64,000 bases of DNA from Arthrobacter sp. StoSoilB19 (lineage in GTDB: Bacteria; Actinomycetota; Actinomycetes; Actinomycetales; Micrococcaceae), in contig NZ_AP024650.1 in assembly GCF_019977275.1 (NCBI RefSeq), positions 3,224,001 to 3,288,000 on the forward strand, in the 5' to 3' direction. The notes under the pieces are model-generated. The model was not told where the DNA came from and searched no databases. It was given only the letters and a program-made list of their open reading frames with translations. Position 1 is the stretch's first letter. Every line of letters begins with the position of its first letter. The translations under genes were made by a program, and so were the position numbers. Positions 27,229 to 36,462 of the stretch are shown in pieces.

Positions 27229-28401
27229 ATGAGCACGAACAGACCTGCCTGGCGGCGGGCGGTCTTCGCCGCCGTCCTCGCCGTGACCGGCTGCACCTAC
27301 ACCCCGGACGAGCCCGTCCCCTCCCCAAGCTCCCCCAACCCCTTCGGCTCCCTTGAGAACCAGGTGAAGCTGTTCATGAACGACGGCGCGGTGGCCACCG
27401 TCGTGCAGGTCAAATGGCCGGAAGGTGAGTGGTCCAAGGCCTTTGGCATGCGCGACCTTGAAACGAGGACCCCGGCACAGGCCACCGACCGTGTGCAGAT
27501 CGCCAGCGTCACCAAAACGATGACGGCCGTGGCAGTACTCAAACTCGTCGACGACCACCTCATCGGCCTGGACGACCCCGTAAACGATGTCATCCCCGGC
27601 TTCACAGCACTCAAGCCTCCGGGCCCCATCACGGTGAGACAGCTGCTCAGCCACACGTCTGGCATGCCGGAGGCCAACGATGCGTTGCCGCGCGACGTCG
27701 ACTTCCGCCCAAGTGTTTCCCGGACGATGACGATGGAGCGGGGTTTGCAGCTGGCCGGCACCCTCCCGTGGGATGGGTCCAGCGTCGGCTCCTTTAGGTA
27801 CTCGAACACGAACTACCTCGCACTCGGCCTGCTTATCCAGGAACTGCGGCATAAGCCCTTCACCAGCGTCATGCGTGAGGAGATCTTTGGTCCGCTTGGT
27901 TTGAAGAGCACCACCCTGGACCACCTCGACCCGCTCGAATCCGGGCTTCTCCACGGCTATGTGACCCTCCGGGGTGAGCGGATCGATACCACTGACAACA
28001 TCTTCAGTGCCGGTTCGCCGGCCGTGGGCGCCGTTTCGACAGTGGAGGACATGAACCACTTCATGGCGGCCCTTTTCCAGGGCCGGGCAATCTCCGCCGC
28101 GTCGTTGGGCGCGATGACGGCGAAGACCGTCTTCTCGCCGTACGGGCTGGGCCTCTGGGAACACGCAGATGGCTGCTCGCCCCAGCCGCGCTACGCGGGC
28201 AGGGGGCTCTTCTGGGACTATCAGACTGTGGCGGTCAGCAGCAGCGACGGGCGCTACCAGGCCGCGATGACCGTCACCACCCCGCCGCTTCCGACAGAGC
28301 TGGAGGATGAGTCCACCCAGAACATGCGCGAACTCCTGGTCGGCCAAATCGAGTCAACCCTTAACGAGGCCCTTGACCGGCTGTGCGCGCCGGCAAAATG
28401 A
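27229..28401 (+). CDS. Lipoprotein serine hydrolase (beta-lactamase/DD-peptidase fold)
   Basis: The 390-aa exported protein has a lipobox LAVTGC with the lipid-carrying cysteine at 22, then a Pro/Ser spacer. The class C-like fold shows the nucleophile motif SVTK at 93-96 and YSN at 191-193, plus LLSHTSGMP. The usual HxG motif near the C-terminus is not clear. Members act as esterases, DD-peptidases or amidases; the substrate is unknown. It is divergent from phoX. Confidence 0.85.
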   Translation: MSTNRPAWRRAVFAAVLAVTGCTYTPDEPVPSPSSPNPFGSLENQVKLFMNDGAVATVVQVKWPEGEWSKAFGMRDLETRTPAQATDRVQIASVTKTMTAVAVLKLVDDHLIGLDDPVNDVIPGFTALKPPGPITVRQLLSHTSGMPEANDALPRDVDFRPSVSRTMTMERGLQLAGTLPWDGSSVGSFRYSNTNYLALGLLIQELRHKPFTSVMREEIFGPLGLKSTTLDHLDPLESGLLHGYVTLRGERIDTTDNIFSAGSPAVGAVSTVEDMNHFMAALFQGRAISAASLGAMTAKTVFSPYGLGLWEHADGCSPQPRYAGRGLFWDYQTVAVSSSDGRYQAAMTVTTPPLPTELEDESTQNMRELLVGQIESTLNEALDRLCAPAK

Positions 28402-28435
28402 GGAAACACCACTCCCCGATTGGTGGCCGTCTTCC

Positions 28436-28678
28436 TCAACCCACGGGATGCCCGTGCGAGCAGTGGTCCTCCCCCGGCAGGATCTCATGCCCCTGGATGC
28501 AGGTCCGTTGCGGGGCAAGGGGCCGGTCATGGCTGCTGAGGAAGATACTGCTGGAGGCACGCTCGATGCCCTCGTCCTCCCGCCTCAGCCATTCCGCCAG
28601 GTGCAGCCGGTGATGCTCCCCGGAGTTTTCCCGCTTTCTCGATTCATCCGCCTGATGCCTGAAAGGTATCTTCACCAT
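28436..28678 (-). CDS. Small hypothetical protein with CxxGH...CxxGH tail
   Basis: An 80-aa frame from ATG 28678 is charged and ends in CIQGHEILPGEDHCSHGHPVG-like residues (two C-x-x-G-H units near the C-terminus, spaced 13 residues). The paired Cys/His look like a small zinc site. The ribosome site is weak (AAGG about 11 nt upstream). It converges with the hydrolase gene. The call rests on the motif alone and could be wrong. Confidence 0.4.
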   Translation of the reverse strand: MVKIPFRHQADESRKRENSGEHHRLHLAEWLRREDEGIERASSSIFLSSHDRPLAPQRTCIQGHEILPGEDHCSHGHPVG

Positions 28679-28803
28679 GGCACTTGCGACCTTAAATAAC
28701 GTCCCTGTTCGGTGCAGGGAGGAACCGGTGGAACCATGATAGGAGCCACGCAACCCTCCGGCAATCACCCGCAGGACGCCACCCTGCAGCGACATCCAAT
28801 GCC

Positions 28804-28841
28804 GGCTAACTGCCGTTTGGGGCGTGAAAACGGCAGCTACT
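28804..28841. repeat. Dispersed palindromic repeat, family B, copy 3 (short)
   Basis: GGCTAACTGCCGTTT, an 8-nt centre, and AAAACGGCAGCTAC form a stem related to the 35288 copy. The menC stop codon lies inside it. Confidence 0.55.
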
Positions 28842-29823
28842 CAGCAGTCGCTCGGGTGAGGAGGGCGTGGACACGGCGGAGCCTGTCCAGCCACCAGTCC
28901 CGCCGGTCCGCGGGAGCCGCAAACCGCTCAAGCAGCCCGGCGTCGGCGGCAACGTCGCGCAGGCGGATGGCGCCGTCGTCGGCCACTAGGGGGTCCGTGG
29001 TGATGTCCGAGTCAAACAGCGACACCGTTCCCAGGCCGCAGGCGTAGGGCAGCTCGGGCAGGGCGGCGGCGAGGGCAAGGCCCGCGCGGATGCCGATGGA
29101 GGTGTCCAGCGCGGAGCTGACGACGGCGGGGAGTCCGGCCTGTGCCACGATGTCCAGGGCGCGCCGCACTCCCCCAAGCGGTGCCACCTTGACCACGATC
29201 AGGTCCGCCGCGCCCGCCCGGGCCACCCGGAGCGGATCGGTTTCCTTGCGGACGCTTTCGTCGGCCGCGACCAACACCGGCGTCCCGGCGTCCCGAAGCC
29301 GGGACCGGACCTCGGCAAGACCCTCGATGGAAGGCACCGGCTGCTCTGCGTATTCCAGCCCAACAGGCGCCAGCCGGGTCAACGCCTCCACGGCGCCGGG
29401 CACGTCCCAGCCGCCGTTGGCGTCCACGCGGATGGCCGCGTCCGGCAAAGCGGCGCGCACGGCACGGACCCGGGCAACGTCGTCGTCAAGCGACTGGCCC
29501 TGCTCCGCCACCTTGACCTTGACGGCGTCCACGCGGCCGAACCGGGCCAGGACGTCGGGCACCCGGTCCGCGGAGACAGCCGGCACGGTGGCGTTCACCG
29601 GGATGCTGTCCCGCAGCGGGGCCGGGAACCCCTGCCAGCCCGCCTCGATGGCGGCGGCCAGCCAGTGCGATGCCTCGGCGTCGCCATACTCGGGAAAGGG
29701 GCAGAACTCGCCCCAGCCCGCCGGCCCGCGGAGCAGGAGGGACTCGCGTTCCATGATTCCCCGGAACTTCACGCGCATGGGCAGGCTGACCACGTGCGCG
29801 CTGGCCAGGAGTTCGTCAAGCAT
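28837..29823 (-). CDS. menC: o-Succinylbenzoate synthase MenC
   Basis: The 328-aa enolase-superfamily enzyme dehydrates SHCHC to o-succinylbenzoate. Catalytic and metal residues sit in VDAVKVKV (second Lys of the KxK), RVDANGGW, EQPVPS and AADES, and the KVAPLGG lysine. Length and order match actinobacterial MenC. It lies alone about 4 kb from menD, separated by phoX and the hydrolase. Confidence 0.93.
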   Translation of the reverse strand: MLDELLASAHVVSLPMRVKFRGIMERESLLLRGPAGWGEFCPFPEYGDAEASHWLAAAIEAGWQGFPAPLRDSIPVNATVPAVSADRVPDVLARFGRVDAVKVKVAEQGQSLDDDVARVRAVRAALPDAAIRVDANGGWDVPGAVEALTRLAPVGLEYAEQPVPSIEGLAEVRSRLRDAGTPVLVAADESVRKETDPLRVARAGAADLIVVKVAPLGGVRRALDIVAQAGLPAVVSSALDTSIGIRAGLALAAALPELPYACGLGTVSLFDSDITTDPLVADDGAIRLRDVAADAGLLERFAAPADRRDWWLDRLRRVHALLTRATAE

Positions 29824-29892
29824 GCCGTTTACTGTAGCCGCACCTCACTGCGAATTTTGCGCGTCGAGGAGGCGCAGGGCCAGCGAAGGACG

Positions 29893-30909
29893 TCAGATCC
29901 ACTTGTTGTGCTTGAACGCCAGGTAAAGGGCCAGCCCCATGGCCGCCATCACACCCAGCGCATAGGGGTAGCCATAGGTCCACGCCAGTTCGGGCATGTT
30001 GACGAAGTTCATGCCGTAGATGGACGCCACCAGCGTGGGGGCGAACAGGATGGCAGCCCAGGAGGAGATGCGCTTGACCTGCTCGTTCTGCTCAAAGCTG
30101 GACTCTGTCATCCGCTGCATTTCACCGTTTTGCCGCTGGGCCACGAGGGCGGCGTTGACGGCGAGCGCGTTCTGGAGCAGGGCCCGGAAGGATGCCACGC
30201 GTTCATTGATCCTGAGGACGTGGTCCAGGACATCGCGGTAGTGGTCCCGAAGCTCGGTTGACTGTTCGCGGTCCGGGGCTCCGGCGATCAGGGCCTGCAG
30301 TATCCCCGCCAGCGGACTCGTGGCCCGCTGGAAGGTGATGACCTGCCGGGACAGTTCATAGATGCGGCGGGATACGTCCGGATCCGCACCGAACAGGTCA
30401 TCCTCAATTTCGTCGATGTCGTTTTCCAGGCCCGCCACCACCGGCTCGTATTCGTCCACCACCTGGTCCAGGATCCCGTAGAGCACCGCGTCCGGTCCCA
30501 GGGCCAGGAATTCCGGCATCGACTCCATCCGGCGGCGGACCTTGGCCAAATCCGGGGACTCGGCGTGCCGGACGGTGACCACGTACTCGTCGCCCGCGAA
30601 GACGTGGATCTCGCCGAAGTCCACCCTTTCTTCGTCGTCACGGTATCGGGCTGGCCTCAGCACCAAAAACAGGCACTCGCCGTAGTGCTCCAGCTTGGCC
30701 CGCTGGTGGCCGGCAAGTGCGTCCTCGATGGCCAGCGCGTTGAGGTCGAATTCCTCGCCGACGGACTGCAGTTCCTCTGCGTCAGGCCGGTACAGCCCTA
30801 TCCACGCCATCCCCTCCCGCTGGCGGAGCAGGAAGTAGGTCTCGTCAAGGTCTTCCGGGTCCTCGGTGCGCAGCCCGTTCACGTACACGGCGTTGTCGAT
30901 GATGGTCAC
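29893..30909 (-). CDS. corA: CorA-family magnesium/cobalt transporter
   Basis: The 338-aa protein has a large cytoplasmic N-terminal domain, two C-terminal membrane segments (about 282-300 and 314-331), and the pore signature YGMNF at 298-302. It ends in the usual basic tail KHNKWI. It starts at GTG 30909, overlapping the regulator stop by 4 nt (GTGA); the ORF upstream of this GTG is unrelated sequence. The overlap places corA last in the exporter-regulator operon. Confidence 0.93.
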   Translation of the reverse strand: MTIIDNAVYVNGLRTEDPEDLDETYFLLRQREGMAWIGLYRPDAEELQSVGEEFDLNALAIEDALAGHQRAKLEHYGECLFLVLRPARYRDDEERVDFGEIHVFAGDEYVVTVRHAESPDLAKVRRRMESMPEFLALGPDAVLYGILDQVVDEYEPVVAGLENDIDEIEDDLFGADPDVSRRIYELSRQVITFQRATSPLAGILQALIAGAPDREQSTELRDHYRDVLDHVLRINERVASFRALLQNALAVNAALVAQRQNGEMQRMTESSFEQNEQVKRISSWAAILFAPTLVASIYGMNFVNMPELAWTYGYPYALGVMAAMGLALYLAFKHNKWI

Positions 30910-31418
30910 GGCGTGGCCTCCCTGGCCCGTTCGCGCTCCCAGTCGTCCAGCAGGGCCGGCATCCGCGCATTGAGGAACCGGTAGAACCGGGCCATGTCCG
31001 CCACCCGGGCCCGGGCCGCTGATCCCTCCGGGAGGGTTTCCGCCGTGGCGTCGGTCAGGGCCGCCAGCTTTTCGTAGATGGGGCTGTTCCGCATGGACAC
31101 CACGTACCACTCGTCCTCATGCAGGGCGTAGAGGTCGCGGCGGCTGCCGGGCTGGGAGACGCGATGGACGAAGCCCACCGTCTGCAGGTACCGCACAGCC
31201 CCGGAGACCGCCGCGGCGCTGGCCCCCAGCCGCTCCGAAAGTTCCGCAGCCGTGAGGCTCCCCTGCTCGGAGGACACCAGTGCCAGCAGGGTCCGTGCCG
31301 GCATCTTGGGGAAACCGGCGGCGGCGAAGGCAGCGGCAGCTATTTCGGCAGCGGCGGCGGTTGAAGCCGCGGCGGCCAGCGTGTCCCGGGCAGCCGCCAC
31401 CTCAGCTCGGGTGCTCAT
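30906..31418 (-). CDS. GbsR/MarR-family transcriptional regulator
   Basis: The 170-aa protein begins with an Ala-rich helix, then a winged-helix domain (LTAAELSERLGASAAAVSGAVRYLQ). Its start overlaps the exporter permease stop (ATGA) and its stop overlaps corA. Regulators of this kind in actinobacteria usually repress the adjacent ABC-2 exporter. A matching AT-rich palindrome lies upstream of the operon at 34045-34060. Confidence 0.85.
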   Translation of the reverse strand: MSTRAEVAAARDTLAAAASTAAAAEIAAAAFAAAGFPKMPARTLLALVSSEQGSLTAAELSERLGASAAAVSGAVRYLQTVGFVHRVSQPGSRRDLYALHEDEWYVVSMRNSPIYEKLAALTDATAETLPEGSAARARVADMARFYRFLNARMPALLDDWERERAREATP

Positions 31419-33037
31419 GCCGACCCCACTTCCCGCCGCCGCATGCCCGCAATGGCCAGCGCGGCGGCAGCCGCGGTGATGGCCAGCATCCACCATGCGC
31501 CGCTCCAGTCCGTGGCGTCCCCGTGCGGTACCGGTGTGTGGGTGAACGGGGACAGGTCGCGCAGGCTTTGGTCCAACCCCAGCATGCCCCCGAAGATTCC
31601 CAGCATCACGCCCAGGGCCAGCAACGCCCAGCTGGTGGCGGTGGTCCCGGCAGGCCACAGGACGAATACCAGCGCCGGAACGGCAAGGTAGATCAACGCT
31701 GCGGGCAGCTGGGCCAGCGCGGTTTCCCACAGCGCATCGGCCGGCATTGAGGTATCCCCGGAACCGGTGAGCGTGGCCCACGCCCCCACCCCGGCCAGGC
31801 CCACCACCAGCACCACGGCCCCCGCGCCCAGCAGCAGGTAGCCGGCCAGCCACCGGACCCGGCCCACCGGTGCGGCCAGCAAGAGTTCGGCGGTTCCGGC
31901 GGCTTCCTCCTGCCGCAGCCTGATCACCGCCTGGAGGGCGCACGCCGCCGCCAGGACCCCGGCCATCGAGAAGAGTACCGACACCATGAGCTGGGTCAGT
32001 GATGTGCCCTGCGACTGGAGCATGGCCCGCATCACGGCAGTGATGTTGGTGTCAGGGGTGTCGACGGCGGCAATCGCCTTTCCGAGCGACCCCGCCAGCA
32101 GCCCGAGGGCCAGCCCGCTGAGCCCCCACCCGATGATCGACCCGGACTGCAGCCGCAGTGCCAGGGCTGCCGGGCTTCGCAGCCCCGGCCGGGCGGCGGC
32201 GCGTCCCGGCCTGGCGCCCCAGACGCTTGCCCCGCTGTCCCGCGTGCGGAGGATGAGCCAGGCGGCGGCGAGGCAGCCGGCAGCGAGCCCCACCGGCAGC
32301 AGCAGCGGCCAGGTGCGGTTGCCGGAGAACGCGAACGTCTGCTGGCCCCAGCCGATCGGTGAGAACCAGCTGGCAGCCCCTTCAGTCATAGTGGTCCCGT
32401 CGGCGCCGGGCGTTCCGGTGGCGTCCCCGATCCCACGCAGGATATAGGCCAGGACAACCAGCGCGGCCGAGACCCCGTTCGCACCGCGCGAAGTCCCCAT
32501 GAACTGGGCCACCAGCAGTCCCACGCCCAGGAAGGCGAGGCCGGCGGCGCCCGTTGCGGCTCCGGCGGTCAGGGCACCCTGCGCGTCCAGCCCCTGGGCG
32601 GCGAATCCGCCAAACACCGCGAGCGCCACGAGGATGTTGGCCGTGACGCCGTGCAGCAGGGTGGCGGCGTTGGGCAGCAGGCGGCCGGCAGGCGTGGCGG
32701 CCACCAGTTCCGCCGTCCCCGTCTCCTCGTCCGCCCGGGTGTGGCGTACCGCCAGGAAGGTGCTCATCAGGCCTGCCAGCAGGGCAAGGAACGCGTAGAT
32801 CAGGAAGAACGTGAAGGCCCCCTGGTCGGCGCCACGGGGCAGGCCGCGCAGCATCAGGATGGCGGGCGTGGCGATGGCCACCTGCAGGATTTCCGTGCGG
32901 CTGGCCACGTTGCCGTAGGTCTGGGTCACTGCGGCGGCTGCGAACCAGGCGAACGCCCCGATGGCCGCCACCCAGCTCAGCAGCTGCCAGCGGTCCCGGC
33001 GCAGCCGCTGGCCCCAGAGGACCAGGAGGACGGCCAT
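31415..33037 (-). CDS. ABC-2 type exporter permease
   Basis: The 540-aa membrane protein has about 12 hydrophobic segments in two similar halves (RADEETGTAELVAATPAGR in one, RQEEAAGTAELLLAAPVGR in the other), pointing to an internal duplication. It pairs with the ATPase gene 1 nt upstream. Such systems export antibiotics, lipids or polymers; the substrate is unknown. The start ATG 33037 follows the ATPase stop at once. Confidence 0.88.
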   Translation of the reverse strand: MAVLLVLWGQRLRRDRWQLLSWVAAIGAFAWFAAAAVTQTYGNVASRTEILQVAIATPAILMLRGLPRGADQGAFTFFLIYAFLALLAGLMSTFLAVRHTRADEETGTAELVAATPAGRLLPNAATLLHGVTANILVALAVFGGFAAQGLDAQGALTAGAATGAAGLAFLGVGLLVAQFMGTSRGANGVSAALVVLAYILRGIGDATGTPGADGTTMTEGAASWFSPIGWGQQTFAFSGNRTWPLLLPVGLAAGCLAAAWLILRTRDSGASVWGARPGRAAARPGLRSPAALALRLQSGSIIGWGLSGLALGLLAGSLGKAIAAVDTPDTNITAVMRAMLQSQGTSLTQLMVSVLFSMAGVLAAACALQAVIRLRQEEAAGTAELLLAAPVGRVRWLAGYLLLGAGAVVLVVGLAGVGAWATLTGSGDTSMPADALWETALAQLPAALIYLAVPALVFVLWPAGTTATSWALLALGVMLGIFGGMLGLDQSLRDLSPFTHTPVPHGDATDWSGAWWMLAITAAAAALAIAGMRRREVGSA

Positions 33038-33038
33038 G

Positions 33039-34025
33039 TCAGCTCCGCCCCCTCGCGCCGAGCAGGTGGCGCCGGGAGCCGTGTCCGCCGTCGGGCGCAT
33101 CAGCCCGTGGCCCGGCGGTACCGGCGCTGTCGCCGTAGTGGCGCAGGAACAGTTCCTCCAGGGACGGCGGAACAATCGTCAGGCCCTGAACGCCCAAGGC
33201 GCCCAGGGCAGGAAGCACCTCCGCGATCCGGTCGGTGTCGGCGCTGAACCGGATCCGCCCGGCGTCGACCGTCAGGTCATGCACCGCGCCCAGGCGGGCC
33301 AGGGCCTCGGGGTCCAAACCGTCAGCGGCGAACGACACCTCCGACCTGGTGAGGTGCCGCAGGGAGTCCAGCGTCCCGCCGTCGACAATCCTGCCCGCGC
33401 GGATGATGCTCACCCGGTGGCACAGCACCTCCACCTCGGAGAGGATGTGGCTGGAGAGGAGCACGGTGGCTCCGCGGTCGAAGGCGGTGAGCAGCTCCCT
33501 GCGGAAGACCTCCTCCATGAGCGGGTCAAGGCCGCTGGTGGGTTCGTCGAGCAGGTATACCTCGGCTTCGGTGGCGAGGGCCGCGATCAGGGCCACTTTT
33601 TGCCGGTTGCCTTTTGAGTAGGCGCGCCCCTTCTTGGCGGGATCGAAGTCGAAGACCTGGCACAGCTGGTCTTTTCGACGCCGGTACGCACCGCCGTCGG
33701 CGGTGCCGCCGCGCAGCCGGGACAGCAGGTCGATGGTTTCCCCGCCGGAGAGGTTGGGCCAGAGCCGGACGTCCCCGGGAACGTAGGCCAGCCGTCGGTG
33801 CAGCTCCACCGCCTGGGTCCAGGGCTCGAAACCCAGGACGGACGCGGAGCCGGACGTGGGCCTGGCCAGCCCCAGCAGGATGCGCAGGGTGGTGGATTTC
33901 CCGGCGCCGTTGGGACCCAGGAAACCGTGGATCTCACCGCGCTGGACTACCAGGTCGAGGCCGTCAAGGGCCCTGACGTGCCCAAAGTGCTTGTGCAGGT
34001 TCGCTGTGTGGACAACGGTGTTCAT
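33039..34025 (-). CDS. ABC-2 exporter ATP-binding protein
   Basis: The 328-aa ATPase, of the daunorubicin-exporter type, has Walker A GPNGAGKST at 37-45, YSKGNRQKVALIAAL as signature region and LLDEPTSGLDPL. A C-terminal accessory domain of about 100 residues follows. It is the first gene of a probable four-gene operon with the permease, regulator and corA. Confidence 0.92.
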   Translation of the reverse strand: MNTVVHTANLHKHFGHVRALDGLDLVVQRGEIHGFLGPNGAGKSTTLRILLGLARPTSGSASVLGFEPWTQAVELHRRLAYVPGDVRLWPNLSGGETIDLLSRLRGGTADGGAYRRRKDQLCQVFDFDPAKKGRAYSKGNRQKVALIAALATEAEVYLLDEPTSGLDPLMEEVFRRELLTAFDRGATVLLSSHILSEVEVLCHRVSIIRAGRIVDGGTLDSLRHLTRSEVSFAADGLDPEALARLGAVHDLTVDAGRIRFSADTDRIAEVLPALGALGVQGLTIVPPSLEELFLRHYGDSAGTAGPRADAPDGGHGSRRHLLGARGRS

Positions 34026-34044
34026 GGTTCAAGTCTTCGAAGTT

Positions 34045-34060
34045 TTCACAAATTTATGAA
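34045..34060. promoter_or_regulatory. Probable GbsR/MarR operator
   Basis: TTCACAAATTTATGAA is a 16-bp near-palindrome (14 of 16 positions symmetric) in the 53-bp gap between divergent ATPase and MFS genes. It is markedly AT-rich. One site could control both directions. Confidence 0.6.
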
Positions 34061-34078
34061 GGTACTAAAGTCCCCACT

Positions 34079-35293
34079 ATGAGCACCGGCCACCCCCAGT
34101 CCAGCGGCAAGGCCGCCAGCTCGTCCTCGGCACCGCTGTATGCCGCGGGGTTCGTCACCGCTTTCGGTGCCCACAGCATCGCGGCCGGGCTGGGCGCGCA
34201 GAGCGGAAACATCGGGCTGACCCTGCTGAACCTGGGCATCCTGCTGGCCCTCTACGACGTTGCCGAGGTCTTCCTGAAGCCCGTCTTCGGTGCGCTCAGC
34301 GACCGGATCGGCGCCAAACCCGTCGTCGTCGGCGGCCTCTTCGCTTTTGCCGCCCTGTCCTTGATCGGCCTTGGCGCAGCTGACCCGCTGATCCTTGCCC
34401 TGGCCAGGCTGGGACAGGGCGCGGCGGCGTCGGCCTTCTCGCCGGCGTCGTCCGCCATGGTGGCAAGGATGGCCCGCGGCGGGAAGGCGGGAACCTACTT
34501 TGGCCGGTATGGGTCCTGGAAGAGCCTGGGCTACATCATCGGGCCGCCACTGGGTGCCGGCCTGATCCTGGCCGGCGGTTTCCCGCTGCTGTTCGGCACG
34601 CTGTCGGCGCTGGCCGCTGTCACTGCGGTATGGGTGCTGGTGTCCGTGCCGCATCTGGCGCCGCTGCCGCGGAAGCGGTACACGGTGCTGGACCTGGCGC
34701 GGCAGGTGGGCGAGCGCCGGTTCCTGGTCCCCACGCTGGTGCTGGCCGCCTCAACGGGTGCGTTGGGTGCCGCCGTCGGCTTCCTTCCGGCGCTGGCCAC
34801 CCGGCACGGCCTGGACGCCTTCGCCGGGACGGCGGCGGTGAGCGTGGTGGCGCTGGGCTCGGTGCTGACCCAGCCGTGGATCGGGCGGCTGCGGGACCGG
34901 CACGCCGTCACGGACAACAGGGGCACGACGACGGGCCTGCTGCTGATTGCCGCGGGCGTCGGCCTGGTGGCGGCCGCCCCGGGAGTGGTCACCATCTTCG
35001 TTGCCGCGGCGTTCATCGGGGTTGGGATCGGCGCGGTGACCCCCCTCGGTTTCGCCCACCTGGCGGACACCACGCCCCCCGAACGGATGGGCAGGACCAT
35101 GGGCTCGGCGGAACTGGGACGCGAACTGGGCGACGCCGGCGGGCCGCTGCTGGTGGGCGGCATCGCCACGGCCACGGCGCTTCCGTTCGGGCTGGGTGTG
35201 CTGGCGCTGCTGGTGGCCGCGGCGAGCATCCCCCGGCTGGACCCGGTCCAACCCACCCACCGCGGCCCAATCAACCCCCCGCCGCCCAACTAG
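34079..35293 (+). CDS. MFS transporter
   Basis: The 404-aa protein has about 12 membrane segments and the motif A-like GALSDRIGAKPV in the second-third segment loop. It is divergent from the ABC exporter genes and shares their operator, so it is likely another efflux pump in the same response. Its C-terminal end (HRGPINPPPPN, then TAG) runs into a dispersed family B repeat that supplies the stop codon. Confidence 0.88.
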   Translation: MSTGHPQSSGKAASSSSAPLYAAGFVTAFGAHSIAAGLGAQSGNIGLTLLNLGILLALYDVAEVFLKPVFGALSDRIGAKPVVVGGLFAFAALSLIGLGAADPLILALARLGQGAAASAFSPASSAMVARMARGGKAGTYFGRYGSWKSLGYIIGPPLGAGLILAGGFPLLFGTLSALAAVTAVWVLVSVPHLAPLPRKRYTVLDLARQVGERRFLVPTLVLAASTGALGAAVGFLPALATRHGLDAFAGTAAVSVVALGSVLTQPWIGRLRDRHAVTDNRGTTTGLLLIAAGVGLVAAAPGVVTIFVAAAFIGVGIGAVTPLGFAHLADTTPPERMGRTMGSAELGRELGDAGGPLLVGGIATATALPFGLGVLALLVAAASIPRLDPVQPTHRGPINPPPPN

Positions 35294-35348
35294 CTCGCAG
35301 TAACTGTCGTTTTGAGCCCTGAAAACGACAGTTAGTGCGAGCCAGTTT
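35288..35348. repeat. Dispersed palindromic repeat, family B, copy 2
   Basis: A perfect 13-bp stem, TAACTGTCGTTTT against AAAACGACAGTTA, around GAGCCCTG, with AGCTCGCAG / TGCGAGCCAG arms outside. It contains the stop codon of the MFS gene. Confidence 0.8.
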
Positions 35349-35394
35349 CAACGCTTGAGAGGTCTTCCAGCTTTCTGTGTCACCCTTAACCGCG

Positions 35395-36327
35395 ATGACT
35401 TCTTCACGGCAACTACCCACCAGGACCCCGGCCCGGCCTGCCCCGGGCTCGGCGTTCCTGTTCGTGCTGTCCACCCTGGCGTGCATTGCCGGGCTGGTTG
35501 CCACCTACTACTTCTTCGTCCAGACCACCACCGGACAGTTCATTGACGAGTCCGCGCTGGTGGAGGCCGTGGAGATCCACGGCCCCGCCGGCAAGGCCGC
35601 CACCCGGTTCCTGGACCTGCTGCCCACCATCTCGCTGGTGATGGCCGCCGTCGTGGTCCTTTTTGTGACGGTGATCCGGCGGCACTGGACGGAGGCAGGG
35701 ATCGCCGTGGCCGCGTGCATCGGCGCCAACGTGGCAACCCAGGTACTGAAGGACCTCCTGCCGCCGCGCCCGGACAAAGGCGTGTTGACGCTGGAGCTGA
35801 ATTCGCTGCCGTCGGGGCATACCACTCTGGCCGCGTCCGCGGCGGCTGCGGTGTTTTTGATGGCGTCGCCGCGCTGGCGCCCCATGGCCGGCTTCATTGG
35901 CGGCACCTTTGCCATCGCCTCGGGGGTGTCCACGCTGATCAACCAATGGCACCGGCCCGCCGACGTGGTGGCAGCCTTCCTGCTGGTGGGGGCGTTCATG
36001 ATCCCTGCTGGCTGGCTGATCCTCCGCCGTGGTTCATGGAACGAATGGGACGGGTTCGGCGAGCATGTGGGATCCGCCCGGATCTGGCTTACGCTGCCGG
36101 TGCTGATCGGCTTGGCCTCGGCCGTGGTGGCGGTGTATTCGTTGATCCGGATTGCGCCCAGTCCGTGGCAGGAGGCCAGCACCACCAACTACTTCTGGGC
36201 GGGCATCTCCCTGATTGTGATCGCGGGATACCTGGCCACCGTTGCCACCACCTCCCTGTTCGCCTACGCGGCACGACGGCGGGACGCGCCCAGTAGCACG
36301 GAGCGGCCGCCGGCAGCGGGGTTTTGA
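35395..36327 (+). CDS. PAP2-family membrane phosphatase
   Basis: The 310-aa membrane protein carries the PAP2 signature: KDLLPPRPD, then PSGHTTLAAS with the catalytic histidine region, then WHRPADVVAA. Six or so membrane segments surround it. Members dephosphorylate lipid phosphates such as undecaprenyl pyrophosphate or phosphatidic acid. A GTG 6 codons upstream (35377) is an alternative start; neither has a clear ribosome site. Confidence 0.85.
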   Translation: MTSSRQLPTRTPARPAPGSAFLFVLSTLACIAGLVATYYFFVQTTTGQFIDESALVEAVEIHGPAGKAATRFLDLLPTISLVMAAVVVLFVTVIRRHWTEAGIAVAACIGANVATQVLKDLLPPRPDKGVLTLELNSLPSGHTTLAASAAAAVFLMASPRWRPMAGFIGGTFAIASGVSTLINQWHRPADVVAAFLLVGAFMIPAGWLILRRGSWNEWDGFGEHVGSARIWLTLPVLIGLASAVVAVYSLIRIAPSPWQEASTTNYFWAGISLIVIAGYLATVATTSLFAYAARRRDAPSSTERPPAAGF

Positions 36328-36387
36328 GCAAATCTTGAGGAATTGATACCCCCTGGCTTGAGCCATGCCCGGGATAGTTGCAGGTGC

Positions 36388-36419
36388 CCGGGCGGCGTCT
36401 TGAAGTGGGCGCCGCCCGG
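36388..36419. terminator. Bidirectional terminator
   Basis: Perfect 10-bp stem CCGGGCGGCG/CGCCGCCCGG between the converging PAP2 and VOC genes. Confidence 0.6.
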
Positions 36420-36462
36420 TACCCCCACTGCTCTCCCGCTTGCAGCCTCTCCGGCGGAGGTT

